From Amphiura filiformis (taxonomy: Eukaryota; Echinodermata; Ophiuroidea; Amphilepidida; Amphiuridae), in assembly GCF_039555335.1 (NCBI RefSeq), contig NC_092636.1:1891501-1955500 (forward strand): a stretch of 64,000 nucleotides of DNA, written 5' to 3'. The notes below the pieces were generated by a model. The model worked only from the letters and a program-made list of their open reading frames with translations, was not told the origin of the DNA and made no database searches. The position numbers and the translations under genes were made by a program. Positions 23,718 to 34,100 of the stretch are shown one piece after another. Position 1 is the stretch's first letter; each line of letters begins with the position of its first letter.

Positions 23718-24179
23718 ACGTGTTTAAATTGTTAGAAAAGTATGTGCAATAAAGAATAATGTACCTCCATTGGCAATTAGCGGCACAAGTCCAGATTTTT
23801 ATATAGATGTCTGTATAAATGTACATGGTTTTTATTGAAATTGTTACTATTTTATGTGACCTTTCGATCGCTTTCGGGGTCGGATAGGAATTTTTTCTCA
23901 TTGAATTGATCTGTTTTTTCGCCTATCTCAAGGTCAATCCATTATCATAGTTATATGAACACTACATGAAAATTGCTTTTGTTAAATTCATTTGCAATAA
24001 AATAAATTTAGTGTGTGTGTTTGCTTTGCTTTGTTTTGAAAGCTTAACAAGTTTTTTAAATTAGAAAATGAAATTCACACTTTGGTAAACCCTCATTTAA
24101 ACATGTTAAAGCCATATTGTAACACTTTTAGTGTTTTTCAAAAATTATTTTTTACACAATTGTAATATACTATAAATGA

Positions 24180-24730
24180 TTTATAGATTTTGGTGATTTT
24201 TCAAGTGGCATAGCTAGGGGAGAGCAAGGGAGGGAATGTGGGGGGACAGCTCGGGGGGTGGGGGATATCCTTTCGACACGATAATGCTTTGTTATAGGAA
24301 GTGGAAACCTTTACTCACCATGCATGAAATTCAACTTGGTTATACCAAATTAGTGGTATTTGTCCATATTTTCAAGCACCTGCGCACAATTGTTTTAGGG
24401 AGAGGGGGCATTTTTGCCCCCTGGCGCCACAACCAATAGCTACGTCACTGCAGCTAGTGACAAATCTTCAAATGTAAAGACGTTGGAGAAGATGAATTTT
24501 TTTTTATTAATATGAAGTTCATTGAAACATGAAATAAATTTGATCTGAAACACTTTGTAAGTTATTCGGTAGGTCTATGGCACACCCTTGGTCAGGGCCA
24601 CCCAATTTACTTTTGCCCCAGGCACCCTGACCCAAAGTTACGTCACTGGGGGGAGAATTGGTGCTGAATTGATTGATTCTGCACCACCTCCAAGCGGTGA
24701 GGATTTCGTGCACAAATCGAAACTTGATTA
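24180..24730. other. Transposon-like debris
   Basis: Contains phrases such as GTGGCATAGCTAGGGG (near 24206) and ATAGCTACGTCACTG (near 24436), and TTACGTCACTGGGG (near 24639), which resemble ends of old hAT-type repeats. I could not pair the ends or find target duplications. Confidence 0.3.
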
Positions 24731-24750
24731 TAACCTCTAAATTAAATAAT

Positions 24751-25222
24751 GTTATCTACTGAAGATAGCATCGTTTCATTAGAGGGCAATATGAGAGTAA
24801 AATGCTATCTACTGAAAATAGCAATTTACTCTCACGAAATAATGGTATCTACTAAATAAGGTTATCTACTGAATATAGCATATTGCCTCCCAATGAAACT
24901 GCTGTCTACTGAAGATAGCATATTTCCCTCTAATTACAAATGCTATCTACTGAAAATAGCAATTTACTTTCATGAATAATGGTATCTACTGTATACTGAA
25001 GAGAGTATACTATCTACTGAAGATAGCATTGTTTAGAGGTCAATATGAGAATAAAACGCTATCTACTGAATATAGCATATTGCCTTCCAATGAAACAATG
25101 CTATCTACTGAATATAGCAATTTACTCGCATGAAACAATACTGAAAATAGTAATTTACTCATGAAATAATGCTATCTATAATATGAGTATATTGCCCTCT
25201 AACTAAATAATGCTACCTTAGT
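24751..25222. repeat. Hairpin satellite, segment 1
   Basis: About ten copies, some broken, of a unit centred on TGCTATCTACTGAAGATAGCA. This forms a perfect 8-bp stem (TGCTATCT/AGATAGCA) with a 5-nt loop. Linkers are of the type AATTTACTCTCATGAAAT or GCATATTGCCTCC. Spacing is irregular here. Confidence 0.85.
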
Positions 25223-25225
25223 ACA

Positions 25226-26030
25226 GGACGCTATGGGTTTGGGATTTTATTCTCTGACATTAGTAATTTTAATTAATGTTTTTGGCATCCTAAAACGTGA
25301 AATAAGAATTTGATTGGTTCCATTTTGTTCTATGCCCCCTGTGGTACCCACGAGAGGTCGAAGGTCGCAGTGGGGTCAAAACAGTCCCATCATGTTGGAA
25401 TGTATCTCAAATTGTTTCTCTCATCACGGGGAGTAAAAAAAAGTCAATTGTCATATTTTTCTACGATGCTTAGTTATCAGGTTGAATAGGTCAAATGTGA
25501 AAAAATTCATTAACAGAGGTCAAAATTAAAAAATGGTCCGATTTCATCGAAACTGGTCTTAAATTACTCCCCTTATCATAAGATATCTCACAAACATATA
25601 CTTAATTCACAATTTTAGGTCATTTTTGTATTGTCATGTCGCCCAAAGTCCAATAAAAGTGACCTATGATTTCATCCGATTCTGAGGTTATATATTTCTC
25701 AAATAAACTATTTTCCTATTTGGTTTGCCCAGAGGAGTAATTTAAGACAAATTTCGATTGAATCAGTGCAATTTGAAAATTTGGCTTCTGTACACGAGTT
25801 ATTTGGCCTTATTTAACTCTAGACGCCTGAACTAGTGAACGTGACAATTTACTTTTTTTTTTTATTCCTATCAATATTAAAAGAGGAACAATTTGAGGTA
25901 TATTACAACATGATAGAACAAAGTTTTAATTTTGGCTTATTATGACCTTCGACCCCTCGTGGGAAGCATAGGGGACATAGAAAAAATGGAACCAATTCTA
26001 AGATGCCAAAAATCGCCCCATAGCGCTGTG
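25226..26030. mobile_element. Foldback transposon with long inverted ends
   Basis: About 800 bp with imperfect inverted arms of roughly 200 bp, running inward from CGCTATGGG through TTTTTGGCATC, TTGGTTCCATTTT, TCTATG(C/T)CCCC and GGTCGAAGGTC to CATCATGTTG/CTCAAATTGTT. It lies between segments 1 and 2 of the hairpin satellite. A truncated copy of its left end, with the same satellite flank, is at about 26468-26590. The arms are too long for a simple MITE; no transposase is visible. Confidence 0.75.
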
Positions 26031-26039
26031 TGCACTATC

Positions 26040-26500
26040 ATGACTATCTACTGAAGATTTTATTCATTGCCCTCCAATGAAACAATGCTATCTACTGAAG
26101 ATAGCATAATTATTTCCCTCTAATTACAAATGCTATCTACTGAATATAGCAATTTACTCTCATGACTAATGGTATCTACTGCATGTATACTGAAGAGAGT
26201 ATATTGCCCTCTAACTAAATAATGCTATCTACTGTAGATAGCTGAAGATACTGAAGATAGCATTATATTACCATGAAACAATGCTAATACTGAATATAGC
26301 ATATTGCCTTCCAATGAAACAATGCTATCTACTGAATATAGCAATTTACTCGCATGAAACAATGCTATCCACTGAAGATAGCACATTTCCCTCCAATTAC
26401 AGTAATGCGTTCTACTGAAAATAGATGGCATTATTTCATGAGAGTAAATTACTATCTACTGAAGAGTGCCCTCTAACTAAATAATGCTATCTTAGTACAG
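26040..26500. repeat. Hairpin satellite, segment 2
   Basis: About ten copies of the CTATCTACTGAAGATAG hairpin unit with variable linkers. It is followed by CTTAGTACAGGACGCTATGGG, which also ends segment 1, so a whole block including the flank was duplicated. Confidence 0.8.
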
Positions 26501-26599
26501 GACGCTATGGGGTTGGGATGTTATTTTCCTACATTAGTAAAACTAATTTGGCATCTTTAAACGTGAAATAATAAGAATGTGATTGGCAAAAATGTACGA

Positions 26600-26998
26600 G
26601 CAAACCAAATGCTCAGTCGTGGTAAATGGAAAGATCACCGATTGGTTTGAAGTCCTATTGGTGTTAGACAGGGATATCTTCTCTCACCATGCCTCTTCAA
26701 TCTATATCTGGAGTTTGTCATGAAGGACATCCAAAATCTAGGCTCGGGTGTGCAGATGGGTGACATGTGCATTAACATGATTAACAACATCCGATATGCA
26801 GATGACACCACACTCATGGATATGGACTTGGAGAACTTGCAAATCTCCACTAATTGGAAAAAGCATGCAGAAGCTGGGGAATGAAAATTAACCCAACAAA
26901 ATGCAAGATCATGTCTGACGATCCAAGAGATATCATGCTGAACCAAATGGCCATTGACAAAGTATGATAACTTCGTCTTTCTGGGTAGTACCTGGGTA
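26600..26998 (+). pseudogene. Reverse-transcriptase fragment (L1/RTE-like LINE)
   Basis: The frame 26663-26884 reads VRQGYLLSPCLFNLYLEFVM and later INNIRYADDTTLMDMD, the palm region with catalytic YADD. Upstream VVNGKITDWFEV is in another frame, and downstream a stop is followed by NFVFLGST in yet another frame. The style (GVRQG, LSPxLFNLY, NNxRYADDTTLM) is that of L1- or RTE-type LINEs and differs from the LINE at 21835. It is short, frameshifted and dead. Confidence 0.8.
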
Positions 26999-27084
26999 GT
27001 ATAGTGTAGTCAGTCAGTGGCGTAGCCAGCACTTTGCAGAGAGGGGACAAAGGGGGACAAGACAAATTTTAAGGGGGGCACCTT

Positions 27085-27570
27085 GCCTCCCAATGAAGAT
27101 AGCATATTGCCTCCCAATTAAACAATGCTATCTACTGAAGATAGCATATTGCCTCCCAATGAAACAATGCTATCTACTGAATATAGCATATTGCCTACCA
27201 ATGAAACAATGCTATCTACTGAATATAGCATATTGCCTCCATTAATGAAACAATGCTATCTACTGAATATAGCATATTGCCTCCCAATGAAACAATGATA
27301 TCTACTGAAGATAGCATTGTTTAATTGAGAAGCAATATATATCTTCAATGATAGCATTATTCAATGAAACAATATGCTATATTCAATAGATAGCATATTG
27401 CCTCCCAATTAAACAATGCTATCTACTGAATATAGCATATTGCCTCCCAATGAAACAATGCTATCTACTGAATATAGCATATTGCCTCCCAATGAAACAA
27501 TGCTATCTACTGAAGATAGCATATTGCCTCCCAATGAAACAATGCTATCTGCTGAAAATAGCAATTTCTC
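27085..27570. repeat. Hairpin satellite, segment 3 (regular)
   Basis: The most regular part: about eleven units of exactly or nearly 42 bp, consisting of AACAATGCTATCTACTGAA, (T/G)ATAGCATATTGCCTCCC and AATGA. Around 27300-27395 two units are in inverted orientation, making a larger palindrome. Two stray single hairpins lie outside at about 28632 and 28681. Confidence 0.9.
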
Positions 27571-27593
27571 ATACTGAGATAGTTAACATGGTT

Positions 27594-27690
27594 AAAGGCC
27601 CATTCAGTGACTTGCTCATCCGGACGATCGTAAAGCAATCCAAAATTCAGATTTTGGTATACCTTTGTCATTGTCATAGATGTGCTAACA
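27594..27690 (+). repeat. Dispersed repeat, empty-site copy
   Basis: AAAGGCCCATTCAGTGACTTGC..ATTCAGATTTTGGTATACC matches 29803-30150, where the same sequence is split by a hAT MITE at 29832. It gives the uninterrupted form of that site. Confidence 0.7.
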
Positions 27691-27886
27691 TATATATGTA
27701 GTACTAGTAGTATAGCCGAAAGCTGTGCATGAAAGACAAGACATTTTACGTGAATTTGTAATTTATATACTGACAGTATATAAATTTCATGTATGTATTT
27801 CAATGGGGCTTAATGCTATTTCCTTGTTTTTTGCCCAAATTTTTCATTTCAGAAATACCTTGAAATTTTAATGATTTTTCCTCCAC

Positions 27887-28508
27887 TTTTAAGGGATCGG
27901 GAATGAGCGTTTTGAGCGTTTCGACAGATTTTTTGTGGGACATGAGAGCACATCACTCAGACATATCGAATTGCATTCTGAATACGCAGAATGTGTTTCT
28001 ATCAAATTATTTTCATTTTTTGAAATTCACGATATAATACACATTTTATGACAAATTATTAAAATTTGATATTTTTCACATTTTTGATATATAACAGTCC
28101 TCGAAGTAAATTTTATTAATCTAATGACATATTCTTAAAATGTTTGTAGCTGGGAGGAAAAGCCGACGATCAATTGAAAATTTTACCTTTCATATTGAAG
28201 TTATGGATTTTTCCCCAAAAAAGACCTAATTTTTGTTTGTGTTTTGGGGAAAAATCCATATCTTCAATACGAAAGGTCACAATTTTCAATTGATCGTCGG
28301 CTTTTCATCCCACCTACATACACTTTAAGTATAAATGATCAGATTTATAAAGTTTACTTCGAGTACTGTTAAATATCAAAAATATAAATTTTTAATCATT
28401 TGCCATAAAATGTATATTACATTGCGAATTTCAAAAATCAAAATTATTTGATATTATTAACCTATAAATAAATACTGTCCAAACGTTCATACCCCACCCC
28501 TTAAGGGA
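27887..28508. mobile_element. Large foldback element (MITE-like)
   Basis: About 620 bp, nearly all of it two imperfect inverted arms of about 300 bp. It runs from TTAAGGGATCGGGAATGAGCG to AACGTTCATACCCCACCCCT + TAAGGG. Recognisable internal phrases are GATATAATACACATTTTATG, GCCGACGATCAATTGAAAAT and GGATTTTTCCCC on both strands. A second copy, interrupted by an insertion, is at 34328-36010. No coding capacity. Confidence 0.8.
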
Positions 28509-28724
28509 TTCGTGCACAATTTAAAAAAAAATATTTTCGCTGGGATCACTGAATGGGACTTTAATGCTCGGTCCCGGGACTCACACCTTGCTACATAATC
28601 ATGATAATAGGGCTGTAGTGAGTACATCTCGCTATCTACTGAAGATAGCTATATATATTTTCACAACTTGCTATCCGTGTCTTGCTATCTACTCAAGATA
28701 GTTTTCTTCAACAACATTTTTTTC

Positions 28725-29041
28725 GATTAAAGAGTTTAACTTCAACACTACACTATTTTTCGCTCACCTGGAACGTTTTCACTAGTTCGACTAGCGTCTT
28801 CAGCAGATGGTGATGCTGTGATGGTATCTTGTCTACGATCGGGATAACCTTCACTGATGACGTCATATGATTGACAGAATGACGTCATAGGATGTTACGA
28901 TGTAGCGGCGCCCCCCCCCCTGGGCATCAGTAGACAAGATACCATCACAGCATCACCATCTGCTGAAGACGCTAGTCGAACTAGTGAAAACGTTCCAGGT
29001 GAGCGAAAAATAGTGTAGTGTTGAAGTTAAACTCTTTAATC
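28725..29041. mobile_element. Perfect 112-bp inverted repeat, Penelope-like
   Basis: Arms 28725-28836 and 28930-29041 are identical reverse complements with no mismatch, around a 93-bp spacer ending in a C run. Each arm carries a hammerhead-like core (see 28957-29001). Penelope-like retroelements have terminal repeats with hammerhead motifs, sometimes in inverted arrangement, so these may be their terminal repeats without the body. Perfect identity suggests recent origin or gene conversion. Confidence 0.7.
28957..29001 (+). ncRNA. Hammerhead-like ribozyme motif, candidate
   Basis: In order: CATCTG (28957-28962), CTGAAGA (28963-28969), one extra C, a 6-bp stem GCTAGT/ACTAGT with loop CGA (28971-28985), GAAA (28986-28989), ACGTT, C, then CAGGTG (28996-29001), which can pair with CATCTG using one G-U pair. 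This matches a type I hammerhead with a minimal stem III, but the extra base between CTGAAGA and stem II is not standard. The mirror copy is on the minus strand at 28765-28809. Activity is not shown. Confidence 0.35.
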
Positions 29042-29831
29042 ATTTTATCTACCACTACGTATGAATATCCACTCGTATAACATTTTTTTCATTCATTTAT
29101 TTTATTCCCACAATTCACATAAAAATTACAAAATAGGTATATGTAGGCCTACTACAATACCAATGCATCAAAATGCCATCAAAAGAATGGAGGTAGCCGA
29201 AAGGCTAATAAGGCCAGAACAGCCCTTTAACAAAAACAGTTACCAAACAGAAACACTAAAATGACAGCTAAAACAAAACAAAAACTATACATTACTCGAA
29301 AATTAATCATATTTTGAAATTAAGTGTATGTATTCGGAATTCATTGGCAAATCAAATGATCTATATTATGTTACTGTTCAGACTGGTCATAGCTTTTGAA
29401 CGTGTTTTACAAACTTTCGATGAGTTCAGGCCGTTGTTTTGCCCGTATATAGTTCGGGCCAGAACATCGTCAGTGGCGTGCGCAAAGGGGGACCGAGCCC
29501 CCCTTTGTTGGTCATTCGGGAGATTCGGGGAAAAACGTCAAAATTTGCCCCTCAGACTCCTAATCAGACTCCCGATGATTCGGTGAACAACCTGCCCGTC
29601 CCCCCCCCACACACACACTTTCAATGTGCTGCACGCCACTGCATGACATTGACAGTTATTTAACCCGGAACTAACATCGAATTGTGTCATCGATTATGGT
29701 CTCATGGATTTTTAATGGAATCTTTAGGTTTGTGTTCAACTATGTTGTTATAATAGTAGTGGTAAGTTTTTTGGCTGATATTGTTGCCGCGAGTTTTTAA
29801 CAAGGCCCATTCAGTGATTTGCTCATCCGGA

Positions 29832-30060
29832 CAGGGCTCGAAATAAGGAGGGCCCCGAAAATCAGTGAGGGCCCGCAAAAGATACATCTGCCGGGCCCAA
29901 AAAATGGCCCTCAAAAAATTTACCATTTTTCCCACTTATGCCTATTTGTGGGGTTCATAGCCCCAAATTCGGGCCCAAAAAAAATTGTGAGGGCCCTCAA
30001 ACATTTAAGATCGAGGGCCCAAATGGCGCACAGAAATCATCTGGCTTATTTCGAGGCCTG
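29832..30060. mobile_element. hAT MITE, 229 bp
   Basis: Terminal inverted repeats CAGGGCTCGAAATAAG and, from the right, CAGGCCTCGAAATAAG. Exact 8-bp target duplication CATCCGGA (29824-29831 and 30061-30068). A paralogous uninterrupted site is at about 27616. The interior has GGGCCC-type repeats on both strands. No coding sequence. Confidence 0.9.
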
Positions 30061-30149
30061 CATCCGGACAATTGTAAAAATTAAAATTCAGAATTTGGTA
30101 CCTTTGTCATTGCCATATATAGAAGTGCTAAACAGCCTAGCCGGTAGCA

Positions 30150-31072
30150 GTTAGCTATAGTAGCGGGGTAACTTTGGTCGGTCACATATATTTTTTTTAA
30201 ATGGTCATATTTTCGTACAGCAATATTGTTTTTAGTCATATTTGGTGTCAATTTGTTAAGAAATATATTTGAAAGAAATAGTCGATAGTTGAATTTCTTC
30301 AAAATTTATGAAAAAATCAGGATTTTGGACCAAAAATTAGCATTTTTTTACATTTTTTTCAGAAAAAATAAAAATCGATAGCCTATTTGTGAGCAAGGAT
30401 GTGTGCTTGATTAATTTTACAAGGGGTCAAATGTCACAAAAAACAACTCGGCAACAAAAAAAACACTTGCCCATATTTAGGCCTACAGCATGCAAGATCA
30501 ATTTTTTTGATTTTTTTCCTTCATGGATGGAATGTAATACTCTGACCAAAGTTGCCCCAAATGCGGGGTAACTTTGGTTATTTTTAACCCCTGGGGCACC
30601 CTTACAAAATTATTTAAAAATCTTTTTCAACTTCAAAGTGTGGGGAACCCTAATGTCCGATAAAAAGGAGTCATAACTTAGGCCTAATTGGTTTTGTTTG
30701 GAAGCAGTGGTTTAAAAACTCTGAAAAGTGGTTTAAAAACTCTGAAATGTGCCCAAAGTTACCCCATTACGGTAGTTCAACCGAAAACTGTATAACAAAA
30801 TAAGGCATTTTACCCTGGGCATTTACATGAATCTGTAATGTAGGCCTATCCCTATCCAACCCCGTCTGAATGGAAACCGAACCAGTTTGTACCTTTTACA
30901 ACGCATAGCGATATCTCTGGCGATACTCATAGAGCGATTAGTACGGTAATAATCCTTTTTAAATAACCAATCAACGTCCAGTTCTTTTTTGGCGTCGCTG
31001 CCACTCATAGCACTATGACCTCTGACGTACACAGAAAGAGGGATTGACCGCAAAACTGAACTCATAGTTGTA
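30150..31072 (+). promoter_or_regulatory. Upstream region of the RASA3-like gene
   Basis: About 0.9 kb before the start codon without a repeat that I can define. A CCAAT box lies at 30967-30971 in AATAACCAATCAACG, about 100 bp before the ATG. No TATA box is evident at a suitable distance. The untranslated first exon and start site cannot be fixed from sequence alone. The phrase GGGGTAACTTTGG (about 30163 and 30563) is repeated and may mark an old element. Confidence 0.3.
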
Positions 31073-31133
31073 ATGGCGGAGGATACCGAAATTCCGGATG
31101 TGAGGGTATTGGAAAGTTTAGGAATTGTTATTG
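31073..31133 (+). CDS. RASA3: RASA3-like exon 1
   Basis: Start codon and [20 protein letters not shown], matching the N-terminus DVRVLQSL.. of GAP1 proteins. The donor is G/GTGAGT, phase 1. The next codons read through the donor would give GE, as in vertebrate homologues, but a strong consensus donor lies before them. Intron 1 is 9.6 kb. Confidence 0.8.
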
Positions 31134-34100
31134 GTGAGTACTGGATTGTACAGATGGGGCAATTGGTAGAAAAGATGGTCTTAGACTCTATCTACAACAT
31201 TTGGCGTGACATTGTTCAGTATAGTTATGTTACATTTTACAACATGAAACCAGGCATAGTCATGATAGTCTACTACTAAAAATAAAGTCATGAATGCATG
31301 AATGATGGTTGTGTCGCATACATAGCCTATCATAGCCATGGCCATGCCCATGGTCATGATGGTCCATATCAAATAAAGTTCGCATTCAGTACATCATTAT
31401 ATCATTGTACATGTAAGTCATGTATGAGTACAAATCATCAATGATCATGTACATCATACCCCGGCATCATACACAAAAATTACACATGTAGGGTACATGT
31501 AGCATGGCCATAGGGTATATTGCTGATCCATTAATTATCCTTTTCTGGTGCATTGTGGGATTGAAAAGGGGGCAAATCGATCGCTAATTTGCTCCCTTTT
31601 CTATCCCACAATGCACCAGAAAAGGATAATTAATGGATCAGCAATATACCCTATGGACGATGGTATATGGTACATTACAAATACCATGATTCATGATAAA
31701 TGTACATGTGTACACGTAACTTATAGCATACATGTATAGCACCTGTTGGTGCCAATTTAGGCTTTTAAGCATTTGCATGTGTGGTGCGCCCTTCAAGTTC
31801 AAACAATCTTTAGCTCATCTCTGGAGTTGCGCAGAAGTTGCGTAAACAATTCAGACAGACAAAATGGTGGATTGTAACCCGTGGTATTTACAATTTGTGA
31901 ATAATCAACGAGCAATAAAGAAATGGTTTGTAAGTGAAAACTGTGTTTGGTGTGTATGTTCTATGAATCCTAGGTACATACGATCTGTCTCAATAGGCCA
32001 ATAATTCACTCGTCAGGGCGAACTTTTGGTAAAAACCCTACAAAACCCCGGGGGTTATACTTTTCTATTCTCTCGCCGGTCGGGCCACGTCACATCCATT
32101 CAACATGTTCAATGATTCATGCATTGGAGTGAAACAACTTAAATCACATATTTTTATTTGCAGAGAGTCGAACCTGGGTCCTGGCACAATAGTGTGATAC
32201 AGAGTCTTAGCCAGAAATCAGAAACTACCCGTCCAAGCAGATACCAAAATTTGACCCTCAAATATAAAACAACTTGTGTATACCCATGGAAGGGTCACTG
32301 GAGTCAAATATGTCCTGATTTGGCCTTTACATGTCACTCTGAATTAGTCTCAAGTTCATAACCTTAAAATCATCTGTTTTAGAGCTATCACATCTGTAAA
32401 ATCCATTAAATCCACCCGTCTAAAATAGATTAGCCCGTCTTAAAGACTGGTGGACGCATGGCTGGCTAAGACCTTGGTGTGATAGCTTGTGATACACTCC
32501 AGAGTTCAGTGAATGCGAATGTTGTTTTCACTCCAGTGCTATCAGCCGGTTCATGCCTGGATGTCCAACCGACAGAATAATAACCCCTGTTTAGAGGAGT
32601 AACTTCAATTTACTTACAAAAATTAACATCTTTCTAAGTATGTCTGGCTCAAGCGAGTCTCTCTCACAACTATAATATAGTAATGGTTGTTTTTTACTCA
32701 TGTTCAAAACGTGACATGTACACACCAAATACAGCCCCTGAAATGGTCTACTTTTAGCGCACATCGACTCGAAACAGTTTAGTCATTGTTAAAAATGTGA
32801 TCCCCAGCCCTTTGCTTACCTTCGGACGAATTTATTGCAGTCTCCATGTCGAAGAATGCCCGGTACTTGCCCGGTACAAACATAGAAATGGCCACATTAC
32901 TTCAGTCCCGTTAATGAATATTTCTTCCGTACACCAATGGTTCCAACTGGGTTCCAACGTGGGCGTCACGATGATAGTCTCCTACACAATCAGATTATGT
33001 CGGCCTGACGCTCGTTGATCCTAACAAACCTGTGATAGCCACATACAGTCTGGCGGCTGGCCTGAGACTAATTTTATACACATGTGATGACGTACATATG
33101 TATTGAACTATCAGCCAATTGTACATGTAAGCCTTGTTTATGTCCATTTAGCTGCACTGCTCATGCATCATGCCGATCAGCGGCAAGTGACATGAAAGTA
33201 TGAAACCAGCATTAGAGCCGCCATTTTGACAAGTGCGTTCTACTCGTGAAAAAAATTACCTTTTGTTGACGTTTATCAAACAACATTTTTGATAACGGGT
33301 CATACTAGGATTTCAATTTTTTTATTAATGAAGTTACATGTTGTTTTGAGGAATAACACAGGAAGTTTTGAGTTTTATTTCAACTGGTGGTGTAGGAAGG
33401 TGAGTAAATTTGTGATGAGGTTTTCTTGTTTCAACGATCCGATAGTAGGATACGAGACGTAGGCTAAAAAGGTCTTATGCATGCGCGGTGGTGTTCTTGA
33501 AATCATCTAGAAACGCTTAATTCCCTGGTATTGTTTCAGGCGGTCTTACTGAGTGAAGGTGCTTTCTAAGAAAGGGCAATCTTTTCTTGTTTTGTTTTTG
33601 TTTTGTTATTTTGATCGACATGATTGAGTTGCAATGAATATACATGCAAGTAGGCCTAATAATGAGGCTATAAAGCCTAATATAATATTGTTCTTGAATG
33701 CTCATTGCTGGTGGGTGTGTAAGAGGTTTTTATTTTGTTATACCATAATAAACATTCATATTACATGTACATACCCATAGGTTAGCATGTTCATAAAATT
33801 TTGAAATTTAATAAATTCATCTAAAATTGCTTTCATTGAAAGAGAATCATTTAACTTCAAAAATGAGGGGTCAATCATGTATGTAGGCCTACAATTGGCA
33901 ATGTTATGAGGAAAAATATATATGCTCGCCTGAATGTCCCACATTATCAATGTCTTACATTTAAGTTAAAGTTACATGTGTGTATGTATTTTATGGCTAA
34001 ATTTTTGAGCACGAAGGGCCATTTTACAAAAAATTTTCATGAAATGTGGCTTTCACTACTTGATACATTTGTAGTAATAGTATCAAATAGTATTCAAATA

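Noticed and set aside
24751-27570. CRISPR-like array (palindromic repeats with regular spacing)
   Set aside because: Eukaryotic context, linkers are themselves repeated rather than unique, and there are no cas genes. It is a satellite.
27450-27701. Frame with repeated MKQCYLL-type peptide
   Set aside because: Artefact of the 42-bp satellite, whose length is a multiple of three.
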